Part shown: positions 7,632 through 15,583 of the stretch, piece after piece
Layout: every line of letters begins with the position of its first letter
Numbering within the stretch: position 1 is the first letter of the stretch
NCBI GenBank assembly: GCA_002338655.1
Contig: DDIU01000029.1
Location: 7,321-50,191 of the forward strand
Reading direction: 5' to 3'
Length of the DNA stretch: 42,871 bases
Source of the DNA: Flammeovirgaceae bacterium UBA1842
Lineage (GTDB): Bacteria; Bacteroidota; Bacteroidia; Cytophagales; Cyclobacteriaceae
Program-made: the position numbers and the translations under genes
Notes under the pieces: model-generated
Databases searched by the model: none
What the model was told of the DNA's origin: nothing
Seen by the model: only the letters and a program-made list of their open reading frames with translations

Positions 7632-7665
7632 AGCCATCGGATGGTATTTTCACCATCCGATAGCT
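7632..7665 (-). terminator. Hairpin just after the permease gene
   Basis: ATCGGATGGT (7636-7645) pairs with ACCATCCGAT (7652-7661) around a six-base loop, and the stem extends by AGC/GCT after one mismatch. It starts three bases after the permease stop codon. There is no clean T-run on the minus strand, so termination is plausible but not certain; the hairpin could instead protect the 3' end. Confidence 0.55.
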
Positions 7666-7668
7666 AGG

Positions 7669-10269
7669 TTAATCTTCTTTAAGGCATTTTACAGGATTAA
7701 TATTAGCTGCTCTAATCGTTTGAAAACTAATGGTAAGCCAGGCAATTATGAGTGCTAGCAACCCTGATAATGCAAAAAACCACCATCTCAATTGAATGTG
7801 ATAGACAAAAGTACCAAGCCAATTACTGGAAATGTAATAACCAATGGGTAGGGCTATTAGTATTGCTGAAAGTACCATCTTGGTAAAATCGTTTGATAGT
7901 AATGCTATAATTTTAAGGTGGCCAGCTCCTAGAATTTTTCTAACCCCAATTTCTTTTTGGCGTCTCTCAGCAGTAAATGCCGCTAGACCAAACAGTCCCA
8001 AACAGGAAATGATAATTGCAATTGAAGCAAAATAACGGGACAAGACAGATACTCTGGCTTCTGCTATATACTGAGCTTGAAAATTCTGGTCTAAGAAAGT
8101 ATATTCCAAGGCATATTCAGGATTGAATTTCTTATAAAAATTTTCAATGTTCTGTATGGTTGTTGGTATGTTATTAGCACTTATTTTAATAAAGCCATGG
8201 GGAAAAAATTTATCATTCATCCTAAACAACATGGGCTCAACCTTATTGTGAAGTGATGCATAATTAAAATTTTTAACTACACCAATGACCTCCATGTCAG
8301 CTCCCCATAAGTTTACTGTTTTACCAATGGGATCTTCAAGCCCCATCACATTTATAGCTGCTTCATTGAGCATGATTTTGGTATTTTCGGAGGCATAATC
8401 TTTAGAAAAACTCCTTCCCTGTAGTACTTGAATGCCCAAAGTTTCAATTAAACCATAATAGACCGCAGCTTGTTCAAAACGGATCTCTACATCTGGATTT
8501 TTACCTGGCCAGGAGACACCCGTGGTATAGGAACCGTTTTTTACCATGGTATGTGAAGTGCATGAAGCATTAATGACACCCGGTACATTTTTGAGTTCGG
8601 CCATAAAAGCTTCTGTATTTTCAACGGCTTGCCCTTCCATGGGAATAGATAAAATATTCTCTTTGTCATAGCCAAGGTTTTTTGATTGGATATATTCGAT
8701 TTGTTGATACACCACCAAAACACAAACAATCATTATAATGGACAATGAAAATTGAAATATTACCAAACCCTTTCTTATCCATACATCACCAAATGAGGCG
8801 TTAAGTTTACCTTTTAAAATATGGATGGGCTTAAAGCCTGAGAGGTATAAAGCAGGGTAGCTGCCAGCTAAAAGTCCAGTTACAATTGCAAGGCTCAGGG
8901 TACCAACTACCAAATTGGTATTAAACTGAAGGCTAAGGAATTTTCCTGTAATTTCATTGAACTGGGGCAGTACTGTCCATACCATACCAAAAGCGACAAG
9001 CAAAGAAAAAACGGTAACCAATACGGACTCACTTAAGAATTGGACCACCAAACTAGAACGTTGCGCTCCCAATGCTTTTTTTACTCCTATCTCCTTCAAT
9101 CGTCTGGAAGCCCTGGCAGTGGTCAAGTTCATAAAATTGATGCAAGCGATGGCTAAAACAAATAAGCCAATTAATGAAAATAGCTTTACATAAGTGATTC
9201 GTCCCCCGGATTGTATTCCATTTTCATAATTGCCATAGAGATAGTTATCTGAAAATTTGCTTACAAATGGAGTTACATTGCTGCCTTCCAGTTTTTCTTT
9301 TATGAAGTTTCCTAACTTATTATTAAGGGCTGATATATTAGTGCCATTAGCTACCTCCACAAATGTCACTGCGTTATAGTTTCCCCAATGCATTCCCTTT
9401 CCAATTATGTCTTTGAACACCTCAAAGGGTAAAACAAAATCAAATTGAATGGTTGAGTTAAGTGGCAAATCTTTGATCACACCAGTAATCTGGGCTTGCT
9501 TCTTGATGTGCAATAAATGATAATCCACCATTTTACCCAGTAGGTTTTCAGTTGTCCCGAATAACTTTAACGCCAAAGACTCTGTGATCACTATTGAACT
9601 TTTGTCAGTTAAAGATTGAGAAGGGTCACCATGCTTAAATGGAAAACTGAATAGCTTAAAATAATCCTTGCCCGAGAATTTCCCTTTAGCTTTTATGAAA
9701 TTTTTACCATCTGATATGCTGAAATTTTCATCAAACCATTCAGCTGGTGTGTCTTCTACAGACATGGTTATTTCAGGAATCTCCTGCTGTAATGCTTCGG
9801 CCATAATGCCCGGTGATTCTGTGCCAGTTCTTAATATTCCGCTTTCATCATGATTCAATAATACCTGATACAGGTGCTGATCTTTTTTATGGAACTTATC
9901 TATTGAGATTTCATCTGAAACCCATAGAAATATAAGAAGGGCACAAGCCAAACCAGTGGAGAGGCCTATTACATTGATGATGAACGAACTTTTGTACTTT
10001 AATAAGTTGCGGTAAGTGAGTTTGAAATTGTGTTGATACATGATAAAATAATTTGAGTTTGACCTGTTGTGTTTTAAGGCGAAGGGCCTTAAATAATTAA
10101 AGACCTGATACCAATAATTGAGTTTGGCTTTTATTGTAGAATTTTCATTTAGTGTATGGTGGTACTTCTCATCTAAATCACCCGTTACCTCTTCAGCAAG
10201 TTCTTTTTTAAGGAACCAGTTTAATAGCCACTTGGCAAGTTTTGGTGGATTGGGTTGTTGTTTACTCAT
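7669..10269 (-). CDS. FtsX-like ABC transporter permease with permease prefix domain
   Basis: An 866-aa membrane protein of the MacB/FtsX permease type. Residues 1-75 form a soluble prefix domain (LAKWLLNWFLKKELAEEVTGDLDEKY), which I recognise as the permease prefix domain seen on Bacteroidota permeases paired with PadR regulators. Then come a first helix, a MacB-like periplasmic domain, a three-helix FtsX unit (about 355-485, with ASRRLKEIGVKKALGAQR), a second periplasmic domain, and a second FtsX unit (about 740-866, with ERRQKEIGVRKILGAGH). No ATPase gene is adjacent. The substrate is unknown; relatives act in export or in resistance to membrane-active compounds. PadR lies 33 bases upstream on the same strand and probably controls both genes. 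Confidence 0.9.
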   Translation of the reverse strand: MSKQQPNPPKLAKWLLNWFLKKELAEEVTGDLDEKYHHTLNENSTIKAKLNYWYQVFNYLRPFALKHNRSNSNYFIMYQHNFKLTYRNLLKYKSSFIINVIGLSTGLACALLIFLWVSDEISIDKFHKKDQHLYQVLLNHDESGILRTGTESPGIMAEALQQEIPEITMSVEDTPAEWFDENFSISDGKNFIKAKGKFSGKDYFKLFSFPFKHGDPSQSLTDKSSIVITESLALKLFGTTENLLGKMVDYHLLHIKKQAQITGVIKDLPLNSTIQFDFVLPFEVFKDIIGKGMHWGNYNAVTFVEVANGTNISALNNKLGNFIKEKLEGSNVTPFVSKFSDNYLYGNYENGIQSGGRITYVKLFSLIGLFVLAIACINFMNLTTARASRRLKEIGVKKALGAQRSSLVVQFLSESVLVTVFSLLVAFGMVWTVLPQFNEITGKFLSLQFNTNLVVGTLSLAIVTGLLAGSYPALYLSGFKPIHILKGKLNASFGDVWIRKGLVIFQFSLSIIMIVCVLVVYQQIEYIQSKNLGYDKENILSIPMEGQAVENTEAFMAELKNVPGVINASCTSHTMVKNGSYTTGVSWPGKNPDVEIRFEQAAVYYGLIETLGIQVLQGRSFSKDYASENTKIMLNEAAINVMGLEDPIGKTVNLWGADMEVIGVVKNFNYASLHNKVEPMLFRMNDKFFPHGFIKISANNIPTTIQNIENFYKKFNPEYALEYTFLDQNFQAQYIAEARVSVLSRYFASIAIIISCLGLFGLAAFTAERRQKEIGVRKILGAGHLKIIALLSNDFTKMVLSAILIALPIGYYISSNWLGTFVYHIQLRWWFFALSGLLALIIAWLTISFQTIRAANINPVKCLKED

Positions 10270-10302
10270 TGGTTATTAGTAGCAACTATTGATTAGGGAT
10301 GA

Positions 10303-10641
10303 TTATGATCCGACAAATTCAACCATAAACCCTGGGTATTGATTATAAAGGGATAATCGCAAACTTCTGGCATCATCTAGTACTGATCTGCCACTGGCTG
10401 TTATTGTATAAATCCGCTTTCTTCGGCCCCCTCTTTCTGGTGATGACTGACCCATAGCGGAAGTAAGAAAACCCTTTTCTGATAACCTGTTAAGCGAGGA
10501 GTGAACAGCACCAATGGATACGGCCCGGTTGGTTTGAGTTTCAAATTCATCTGCTACCCGTAGGGCATAAGCATCGTCACCTAATATGCCCACTATCAAT
10601 AATATGACCTCTTCGAATTCTCCTAATCGTGTTTCTTTCAT
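10303..10641 (-). CDS. PadR-family transcriptional regulator
   Basis: A 112-aa winged-helix protein. The sequence GEFEEVILLIVGIL followed by YALRVADEF, the recognition-helix region SIGAVHSSLNRLSEKGFL and the wing GGRRKRIYTITASGRSVL are typical PadR features. Family members usually repress a neighbouring transporter gene and release DNA on binding a small molecule. The permease gene follows on the same strand, and a perfect 16-bp inverted repeat lies 60-120 bases upstream, a good operator candidate for autoregulation. It starts at ATG 10641. Confidence 0.92.
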   Translation of the reverse strand: MKETRLGEFEEVILLIVGILGDDAYALRVADEFETQTNRAVSIGAVHSSLNRLSEKGFLTSAMGQSSPERGGRRKRIYTITASGRSVLDDARSLRLSLYNQYPGFMVEFVGS

Positions 10642-10703
10642 ATTGAGTATTAACCTTCAGATGGCACACCGATATCCGATGGTTAAACGTTTGATTTATA
10701 ACA

Positions 10704-10760
10704 TACTAAATTGTAGAACTAATATACGGACAAGAATATTATTTGTTCTACAATTTAGTA
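10704..10760. promoter_or_regulatory. Perfect 16-bp inverted repeat upstream of padR (probable operator)
   Basis: TACTAAATTGTAGAAC at 10704-10719 is matched perfectly in inverted orientation at 10745-10760, with a 25-base spacer. Each arm is itself a near-dyad of the form TAC-N6-GTA, as expected for a dimeric winged-helix protein. The arms are too far apart and lack a T-run for a terminator, and they lie where the padR promoter should be. The rest of 10642-10828 shows no gene. Confidence 0.65.
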
Positions 10761-10828
10761 ATTAACTAGAAAAAAATTCAATTAGAGGTGGGAGGGAAGC
10801 CCCTGAGGCTTTTTGGATGAATAAAAAA

Positions 10829-10957
10829 AGAGGCTATTTTGAAACCTTTTGTCGTTCCAAACTTGATTTGGAATCTCTAAGAAAAGAACATCAATTCTTG
10901 GAGAGATTCTGAATCAAGTTCAGAATGACATGTAAAGTAGGTTTCAAAATAGCCTCT
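10829..10957 (-). terminator. Long nested hairpin after the pyrophosphatase gene
   Basis: The outer arms, 10829-10847 and 10939-10957, are a perfect 19-bp inverted repeat (AGAGGCTATTTTGAAACCT). Inside them lies a second inverted repeat: 10851-10878 against 10902-10929, 28 bp with five non-Watson-Crick positions that are mostly G-U in RNA, extended by AAGAA/TTCTT. The inner element carries the string CTTGATT plus TCAGAATGAC-like ends seen in many bacterial intergenic palindromes. On the minus strand the outer stem is followed by a T-run (complement of the A-run at 10823-10829), so the outer stem alone is a good terminator for the pyrophosphatase transcript. The inner palindrome looks like an insert in its loop. 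Confidence 0.75.
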
Positions 10958-10976
10958 TGAAAGGAAATACTTCCTT

Positions 10977-13244
10977 TTAGTTTGCTTCTTCTTCAGCTAC
11001 TACATTTACCACTTCAATTGGAGCAGTAGCTTCTTGTACTTTAATTTCTGTAGGAGTCACTTTTGACTCTTCCATGTGGCTTGTGCCACCGTATATTTCA
11101 CCTAATATCGGAGCGATTACTAAACCGATCAAACAGGTTAATTTAATAAGGATGTTCATAGATGGACCAGAGGTATCTTTGAAAGGATCACCAACGGTAT
11201 CTCCAGTTACTGCTGCTTTGTGAGCCTCAGAACCTTTGTAGGTCATCTCTCCATCGATCATTACACCTGCTTCAAATGACTTTTTAGCATTGTCCCATGC
11301 TCCACCTGCATTGTTCTGGAAAATAGCCCAAACAACACCTGAAACCGAAACGCCCGCCATATAACTTCCTAATGCTTCAGGGCCCATTACGAAACCAATG
11401 ATAATAGGAGTGATGATAGTCATGGCACCGGGCAACATCATTTCCCTAAGTGCAGCTTTGGTTGAAATGTCAACACACTTGCCGTATTCGGGTGTGCCTG
11501 TACCTTCCATAATACCTGGTATTTCCCTAAATTGTCTTCTTACTTCATTTACCATTTCCATGGCCGCTTTACCAACAGATCTCATAGCCAAAGCCGAGAA
11601 TACTACTGGTATCATACCACCGATAAACAAGGCCGCTAAAACATCAGCTTTGAAAATATTGATACCGTCAATACCGGTAAACGTTACGTAGGCAGCAAAC
11701 AAAGCCAATGCAGTAAGTGCCGCAGATGCAATGGCAAATCCTTTTCCAACAGCAGCTGTTGTGTTTCCAACTGAATCAAGGATGTCGGTTCTTTCTCTTA
11801 CTTCTTTGGGCAATTCACTCATTTCAGCAATACCTCCAGCGTTATCGGCAATTGGACCGAATGCATCAATAGCCAATTGCATAGCAGTGGTAGCCATCAT
11901 AGCCGAAGCAGAAATAGCTACCCCATAGAAGCCCGCCAATTCGTAAGATCCCCAAATGGCTACTGCGAATAATAGTACGGAAGAAAATGTGGATATCATA
12001 CCGGTAGATAAACCAGCGATGATGTTGGTTGCAGCTCCTGTAGATGAATTTTTAACAATATTCATTACAGGTGGTTTGCCAAGACCAGTGTAGTACTCAG
12101 TGAATGCACTTATTAATCCACCAACAGCAAGACCAATTAAAGTAGCGTAGAATACACTTATATTCGAAATTTCTTTCATTCCTTCACCAAAGAATTTCAT
12201 GGTGATGGTTTCAGGGAGCATTAAAGTTATAAGAACATAGGAGGCGATAGCAGTAAGGATTATAGATACCCAGTTCCCTGTGTTCAATGCTTTTTGAACC
12301 TCAGGTTCTTTAGCATTATTATCTTTTATTCTGATAAAGAATGTTCCGATGATCGAGGAAATTATTCCTACACCAGCCATTACTATCGGTAATAGAATCG
12401 GTCCCATGCCATTAAATGCATCAGTAAACTGAGTGCCTGCTGCCTCGGACATGTCTTTGATTATGTAGTTACCCAATACCATTGAAGCTAGTACGGTTGC
12501 AACATAGGAACCGAACAAGTCAGCACCCATTCCAGCAACGTCCCCAACATTGTCCCCAACGTTATCAGCAATTGTAGCGGGGTTTCTTGGATCATCTTCA
12601 GGAATACCTGCTTCTACTTTACCTACAAGGTCAGCACCAACGTCAGCGGCTTTGGTATAGATACCACCACCCACTCTGGCGAATAGTGCAATGGACTCAG
12701 CCCCTAATGAGAAACCTGCAAGAGACTCCAATACGATAGTCATGTTAGCATAGAATGTACCTTCAGCACCCATGAATGCATTGAGGAAAAGCATGAAAAA
12801 CAGACTTAATCCCAATACTGCTAAACCGGCAACGCCCAATCCCATAACAGTACCACCTGTAAATGACACTTTTAATGCTTGAGGCAGACTGGTTCTAGCC
12901 GCTTGTGTTGTCCTAACGTTTGATTCAGTAGCTATACGCATACCGATGTTTCCTGCCAGTGCAGAGAAGATAGCTCCAAAAATAAATGCTGGAACGATCA
13001 TCCATGAAGTAGAATCTACGATCATGGATATTCCGAATAATGCAATTGATGCTACCAATACAAAAATGAGGAGCAATTTGTATTCAGCTTTCAAAAAGGC
13101 GAGTGCGCCTTCTTTAATTGCTTTGGATATGCCTTGCATTTTTTCATCACCGGCATTCTGTTTTTTTACCCAACTAGATTTAACTGCCATCACAATAAGG
13201 CCAATTAGACCTAGAAGTGGAACTGCGTAAATGATATTATACAT
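10977..13244 (-). CDS. hppA: K+-dependent membrane-bound pyrophosphatase (ion pump)
   Basis: A 755-aa polytopic protein that couples pyrophosphate hydrolysis to cation export across the inner membrane. Catalytic motifs are intact: DVGADLVGKVE (201-211), DDPRNPATIADNVGDNVGD (217-235) and the C-terminal GDTVGDPFKDTSGPSMN segment. At 493-502 the motif GNTTAAVGKG has Ala where K+-independent enzymes have Lys, marking the K+-dependent subfamily. The helix-6 gate position that is Glu in Na+ pumps (DLFESY) is Gly here (Gly245), while helix 5 carries Glu183 (GAESIALFAR) where Ser is usual. From memory this resembles the Flavobacterium johnsoniae-type H+ pumps, so protons may be the pumped ion. An acidic, low-complexity tail follows residue 725. 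Start at ATG 13244. Confidence 0.95.
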   Translation of the reverse strand: MYNIIYAVPLLGLIGLIVMAVKSSWVKKQNAGDEKMQGISKAIKEGALAFLKAEYKLLLIFVLVASIALFGISMIVDSTSWMIVPAFIFGAIFSALAGNIGMRIATESNVRTTQAARTSLPQALKVSFTGGTVMGLGVAGLAVLGLSLFFMLFLNAFMGAEGTFYANMTIVLESLAGFSLGAESIALFARVGGGIYTKAADVGADLVGKVEAGIPEDDPRNPATIADNVGDNVGDVAGMGADLFGSYVATVLASMVLGNYIIKDMSEAAGTQFTDAFNGMGPILLPIVMAGVGIISSIIGTFFIRIKDNNAKEPEVQKALNTGNWVSIILTAIASYVLITLMLPETITMKFFGEGMKEISNISVFYATLIGLAVGGLISAFTEYYTGLGKPPVMNIVKNSSTGAATNIIAGLSTGMISTFSSVLLFAVAIWGSYELAGFYGVAISASAMMATTAMQLAIDAFGPIADNAGGIAEMSELPKEVRERTDILDSVGNTTAAVGKGFAIASAALTALALFAAYVTFTGIDGINIFKADVLAALFIGGMIPVVFSALAMRSVGKAAMEMVNEVRRQFREIPGIMEGTGTPEYGKCVDISTKAALREMMLPGAMTIITPIIIGFVMGPEALGSYMAGVSVSGVVWAIFQNNAGGAWDNAKKSFEAGVMIDGEMTYKGSEAHKAAVTGDTVGDPFKDTSGPSMNILIKLTCLIGLVIAPILGEIYGGTSHMEESKVTPTEIKVQEATAPIEVVNVVAEEEAN

Positions 13245-13284
13245 CTTTCTTTTAAAAAATTAGTTTATATTCTCTTGAAAATTC

Positions 13285-13303
13285 AAAAAGGGCACAATGC
13301 CCT
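13285..13303 (-). terminator. Rho-independent terminator after the 13380-13907 gene
   Basis: AGGGCA (13289-13294) and TGCCCT (13298-13303) form a 6-bp GC-rich stem with a three-base loop. On the minus strand it is followed by five T. It separates the pcm/thioesterase-side genes from the pyrophosphatase gene. Confidence 0.75.
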
Positions 13304-13379
13304 CATTGAAAAAACTGCGCAAAGATAGTAGAACCCTATTGATTATAAAATAAAATCAAGAAAACATCCTGAAATGGAG

Positions 13380-13907
13380 CTATTTCAAAAATAAAGACTG
13401 TAAAGCTTCCCAAAGTAGCTTCTTCTGTACCTTGTCAATAGCGATGGTAGTAAGTGGCGAACCCCAAAGGACATCAATACCATCTTTACTTGTTATGGAA
13501 TAGGGATTAAGGCCATTGGTTAAGTCCGATTTTTCATCAAAAATTAGGCAAGTTGTTGATTCCAGTGCCTTCAGGGGGATTAAATTGTTGTTGGTTGCCC
13601 TATTAATAATGCCAACATCCTCTGCACTCAATTTAACTGCTGATAATATTTTGAGTAAAAAAGCCTCATCATCTGCACTGATATATTCGTGATCTGGATA
13701 ATTTACGATAATGGCAATTCCCTTTTTGTTAGCCCCTTTATAATTAATGGGTATTGCCTCACCCGCAATCTGTTCTTCTGGATATTGGACTTCTGGTTCT
13801 TTTACTATATCGGCCACCTTTACATTATCTTGAGCAGCATTATTTTGCTTATCAATAACATAAACTTCTTCAGTAATAAATTGCTTTAAAAAGGCGGACT
13901 TACTCAT
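13380..13907 (-). CDS. Conserved-looking hypothetical; possible HolD-like (DNA polymerase III psi) protein
   Basis: A 175-aa soluble protein that I do not recognise with certainty. The N-terminus (SKSAFLKQFITEEVYVI) is a short amphipathic segment, followed by a charged linker (about 20-55) and a folded domain from about 58 to 175. The folded domain has the order LLKILSAVKLSAEDVGIIN, TTCLIFDE, then LTTIAIDKVQKKLLWEALQSLF at the end. That order (a helix ending in a hydrophobic core, a strand with a Cys/Ile/Phe, and a terminal K-K-x-LW-x-x-L helix) recalls the psi subunit of the clamp loader, which also has a flexible N-terminal peptide. No sequence motif proves this. It overlaps the thioesterase gene by four bases (ATGA) and starts at ATG 13907. 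Confidence 0.4.
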   Translation of the reverse strand: MSKSAFLKQFITEEVYVIDKQNNAAQDNVKVADIVKEPEVQYPEEQIAGEAIPINYKGANKKGIAIIVNYPDHEYISADDEAFLLKILSAVKLSAEDVGIINRATNNNLIPLKALESTTCLIFDEKSDLTNGLNPYSITSKDGIDVLWGSPLTTIAIDKVQKKLLWEALQSLFLK

Positions 13908-14431
13908 TTCACATCCAAGTTAAAAATAGATTTTAATTCAGTGGCTTCGTCAGGTTTCATTCGGCCAGCAAGTACAAGTCGCAGCTGTCTTCTCCGCAAG
14001 GCCCCAGCAAAAAACTCCTTCTCTTCCGGGGTTTCAGGAATGGCTTCAGGGACATCAATTGGTCTACCTGATTGGTCTACAGCAACAAAAGTGAAATAGG
14101 CGGTGTTGCTGTCGAATTTTTTTCCGTTCGGAATATCTTCACCCGTAACTTCAATACGCACTTCCATGGAAGAGCTGAATGCACGGGTTACTTTAGCTCT
14201 CAAGGTGACGACATTACCTAGTTGGATGGGTTTTTCAAAAGATACATTATCGACTGATGCAGTCACCACAATTCTATTAGAATGCTTTTGGGCTGCAATG
14301 GCCGATACGATATCCATCCACTGCATGAGCTTTCCCCCCATAAGGTTGTTAAGGGTATTGGTGTCATTGGGCAATACCAATTCCGTCATTGTTACGTATG
14401 ATTCACTTACTTTCTTAGACCGTTTTGCCAT
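13904..14431 (-). CDS. Acyl-CoA thioesterase, hotdog fold (YciA/BACH-type)
   Basis: A 175-aa single-hotdog thioesterase. The signature is LPNDTNTLNNLMGGKLMQWMDIVSAIAAQKH (about residues 20-50), with Asn/Asp and Gly-Gly positions characteristic of cytosolic acyl-CoA hydrolases. A second conserved strand is VDNVSFEKPIQLGNVVTLRAKVTRAFSSSMEVRIEV. It would hydrolyse acyl-CoAs to free acids and CoA in the cytoplasm; chain-length preference cannot be read. It starts at ATG 14431, and its stop overlaps the start of the next gene, so the two are probably translated together. Confidence 0.9.
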   Translation of the reverse strand: MAKRSKKVSESYVTMTELVLPNDTNTLNNLMGGKLMQWMDIVSAIAAQKHSNRIVVTASVDNVSFEKPIQLGNVVTLRAKVTRAFSSSMEVRIEVTGEDIPNGKKFDSNTAYFTFVAVDQSGRPIDVPEAIPETPEEKEFFAGALRRRQLRLVLAGRMKPDEATELKSIFNLDVK

Positions 14432-14475
14432 GATTTAGTAATTAGTATTTGGTAATCAGTATTTAGTAGAATAGT
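14432..14475. repeat. TAGTA/TTAGTA-rich simple sequence between pcm and thioesterase gene
   Basis: This short spacer is made of AGTATTTGGTAATCAGTATTTAGTAG-type imperfect repeats of the motif AGTATTTAGTA. It is compositionally similar to the arrays at the left edge of the window. No gene or clear promoter is seen in it. Confidence 0.5.
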
Positions 14476-14487
14476 ATCTCCATGCCC

Positions 14488-15138
14488 TTATTTTTTCCAA
14501 CCCTGCTCACCAAGCAAAGGTACAAAGCTGAAATAATCGAAAGCTTCTTTTTTGATTTTTTTGTCCGACTGCTTAGTGATCTTCACCATCTTCTGTTTTT
14601 TTTCATCCCCTACGGGAATAATCAAAATACCACCTATATTGAGTTGCTTAATCAATTCTGTGGGCACGGTAGGGGCTCCTGCGGTAACGATGATCTTATC
14701 ATAGGGAGCATGGGCTGCAAGGCCTTTTGAACCATCACCATAGAAAAACTTAGGGGTGTAGCCCATTTTTGGAAGGAATTTCTTTGTGCGTTCGTAAAGT
14801 GGTTTATTAAATTCTATGGTATAAACATCAGCACCAAGTTCCATAAGAATGGTGGCCTGATATCCCGAGCCTGTTCCTACTTCCAGTACTTTGTCACCTG
14901 ATTGTATCTCTAGTTTTTCAGTTTGGAAGGCAACCGTATAGGGTTGTGAAATGGTTTGTCCTTCACCGATAGGGAAGGCCTTGTCCTGATAAGCATGTTC
15001 TACAAGGGCGTTATCAAAAAAGTGATGTCTGGCTACCTTGCCGATAGCTGCCAATACTGCAGGACTGGCAATTCCTTTTTCTTTGATAATGCGAACCAAT
15101 GCTTTGCGCATTCCCCGATGTCTGTAACTGTCTTCCAT
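14488..15138 (-). CDS. pcm: Protein-L-isoaspartate O-methyltransferase
   Basis: A 216-aa SAM-dependent methyltransferase that repairs isoaspartyl residues in aged proteins. The GEGQTISQPYTVAFQTE segment (about residues 57-73) and the SAM-binding VLEVGTGSGYQATIL motif (about 84-98) are the classical Pcm signatures, followed by the YGDGSKGL and YDKIIVTAGAPTVP motifs. Length is normal. It starts at ATG 15138. It is separated from the thioesterase gene by simple repeats but runs in the same direction, so the genes may share a transcript. Confidence 0.96.
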   Translation of the reverse strand: MEDSYRHRGMRKALVRIIKEKGIASPAVLAAIGKVARHHFFDNALVEHAYQDKAFPIGEGQTISQPYTVAFQTEKLEIQSGDKVLEVGTGSGYQATILMELGADVYTIEFNKPLYERTKKFLPKMGYTPKFFYGDGSKGLAAHAPYDKIIVTAGAPTVPTELIKQLNIGGILIIPVGDEKKQKMVKITKQSDKKIKKEAFDYFSFVPLLGEQGWKK

Positions 15139-15255
15139 ATTCAGATTGCGAAGTTAGAGGAACATAATTAAAAAGTTATCAACGAGTTTGAATTCAACTT
15201 CTAAAAGATGCGTAAGGGCATAATAAATGCAAATTAAACCAAGGATATCATAAAA

Positions 15256-15272
15256 TACTAAATTATTTAGTA
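15256..15272. promoter_or_regulatory. 17-bp palindrome, probable operator of the LexA-like unit
   Basis: TACTAAATTATTTAGTA is a perfect 8+8 dyad around one central T. It lies five bases upstream of the probable -33 box of the 15324/15584 operon, in the intergenic region shared with pcm. A second, imperfect dyad (TAAATTGCTAAT / ATTAGTTTA, about 15301-15323) overlaps the -7 box and the start codon region. Confidence 0.6.
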
Positions 15273-15277
15273 AAAGC

Positions 15278-15307
15278 TTTGTTTATATAGAATAAGTATA
15301 TAAATTG
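15278..15307 (+). promoter_or_regulatory. Probable promoter of the 15324/15584 operon
   Basis: TTTG at 15278-15281 is followed after 19 bases by TAAATTG at 15301-15307, one T short of the Bacteroidota -7 consensus. A transcript would start about 10-15 bases before the ATG at 15324. Confidence 0.5.
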
Positions 15308-15323
15308 CTAATAAAATTAGTTT

Positions 15324-15581
15324 ATGGAAGATTTTAAATTAAGTCTATTGAGCAAACGGCTTCGGTCTGGTAAGTGCCAGATTAAATTTATCATAACTGA
15401 ATCAGCTCAAGAGAAAATGTATGGCTATATGCTCACAGAATCAGGGACTACTTTAAGGGAAGTGGTGAAAAAGATTGAACGGCAGGTAAAAATCAGGGGA
15501 GAGGGCGAATACTATCATAGCCATTTATATAACTTAGCTTTGAAACAGCAAAATGAAGAGATTTTAATTTTCAATAGTTAA
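15324..15581 (+). CDS. Small protein of unknown function, partner of a LexA-like repressor
   Basis: An 85-aa protein I cannot assign. It begins MEDFKLSLLSKRLRSGKCQIKFIITESAQEKM. The middle region has beta-strand character and is followed by a basic helix (TTLREVVKKIERQVKIRGEGE), and the net charge is basic. No signal peptide or membrane helix is seen. It is the first gene of a two-gene operon whose second gene, starting two bases after its stop, encodes a self-cleaving type repressor. The tight spacing and shared promoter indicate that it is controlled by that repressor. It could be a DNA-damage or stress effector, a co-regulator, or an antitoxin-like partner; none of these is shown by the sequence. 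Confidence 0.7.
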   Translation: MEDFKLSLLSKRLRSGKCQIKFIITESAQEKMYGYMLTESGTTLREVVKKIERQVKIRGEGEYYHSHLYNLALKQQNEEILIFNS

Positions 15582-15583
15582 CC

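Noticed and set aside
7632..7665. ATCGGATGG shared between this hairpin, 10674-10685 and 32235-32244 as a repeat family
   Set aside because: Only eight or nine bases are shared, in different contexts and not all in hairpins; chance is sufficient.
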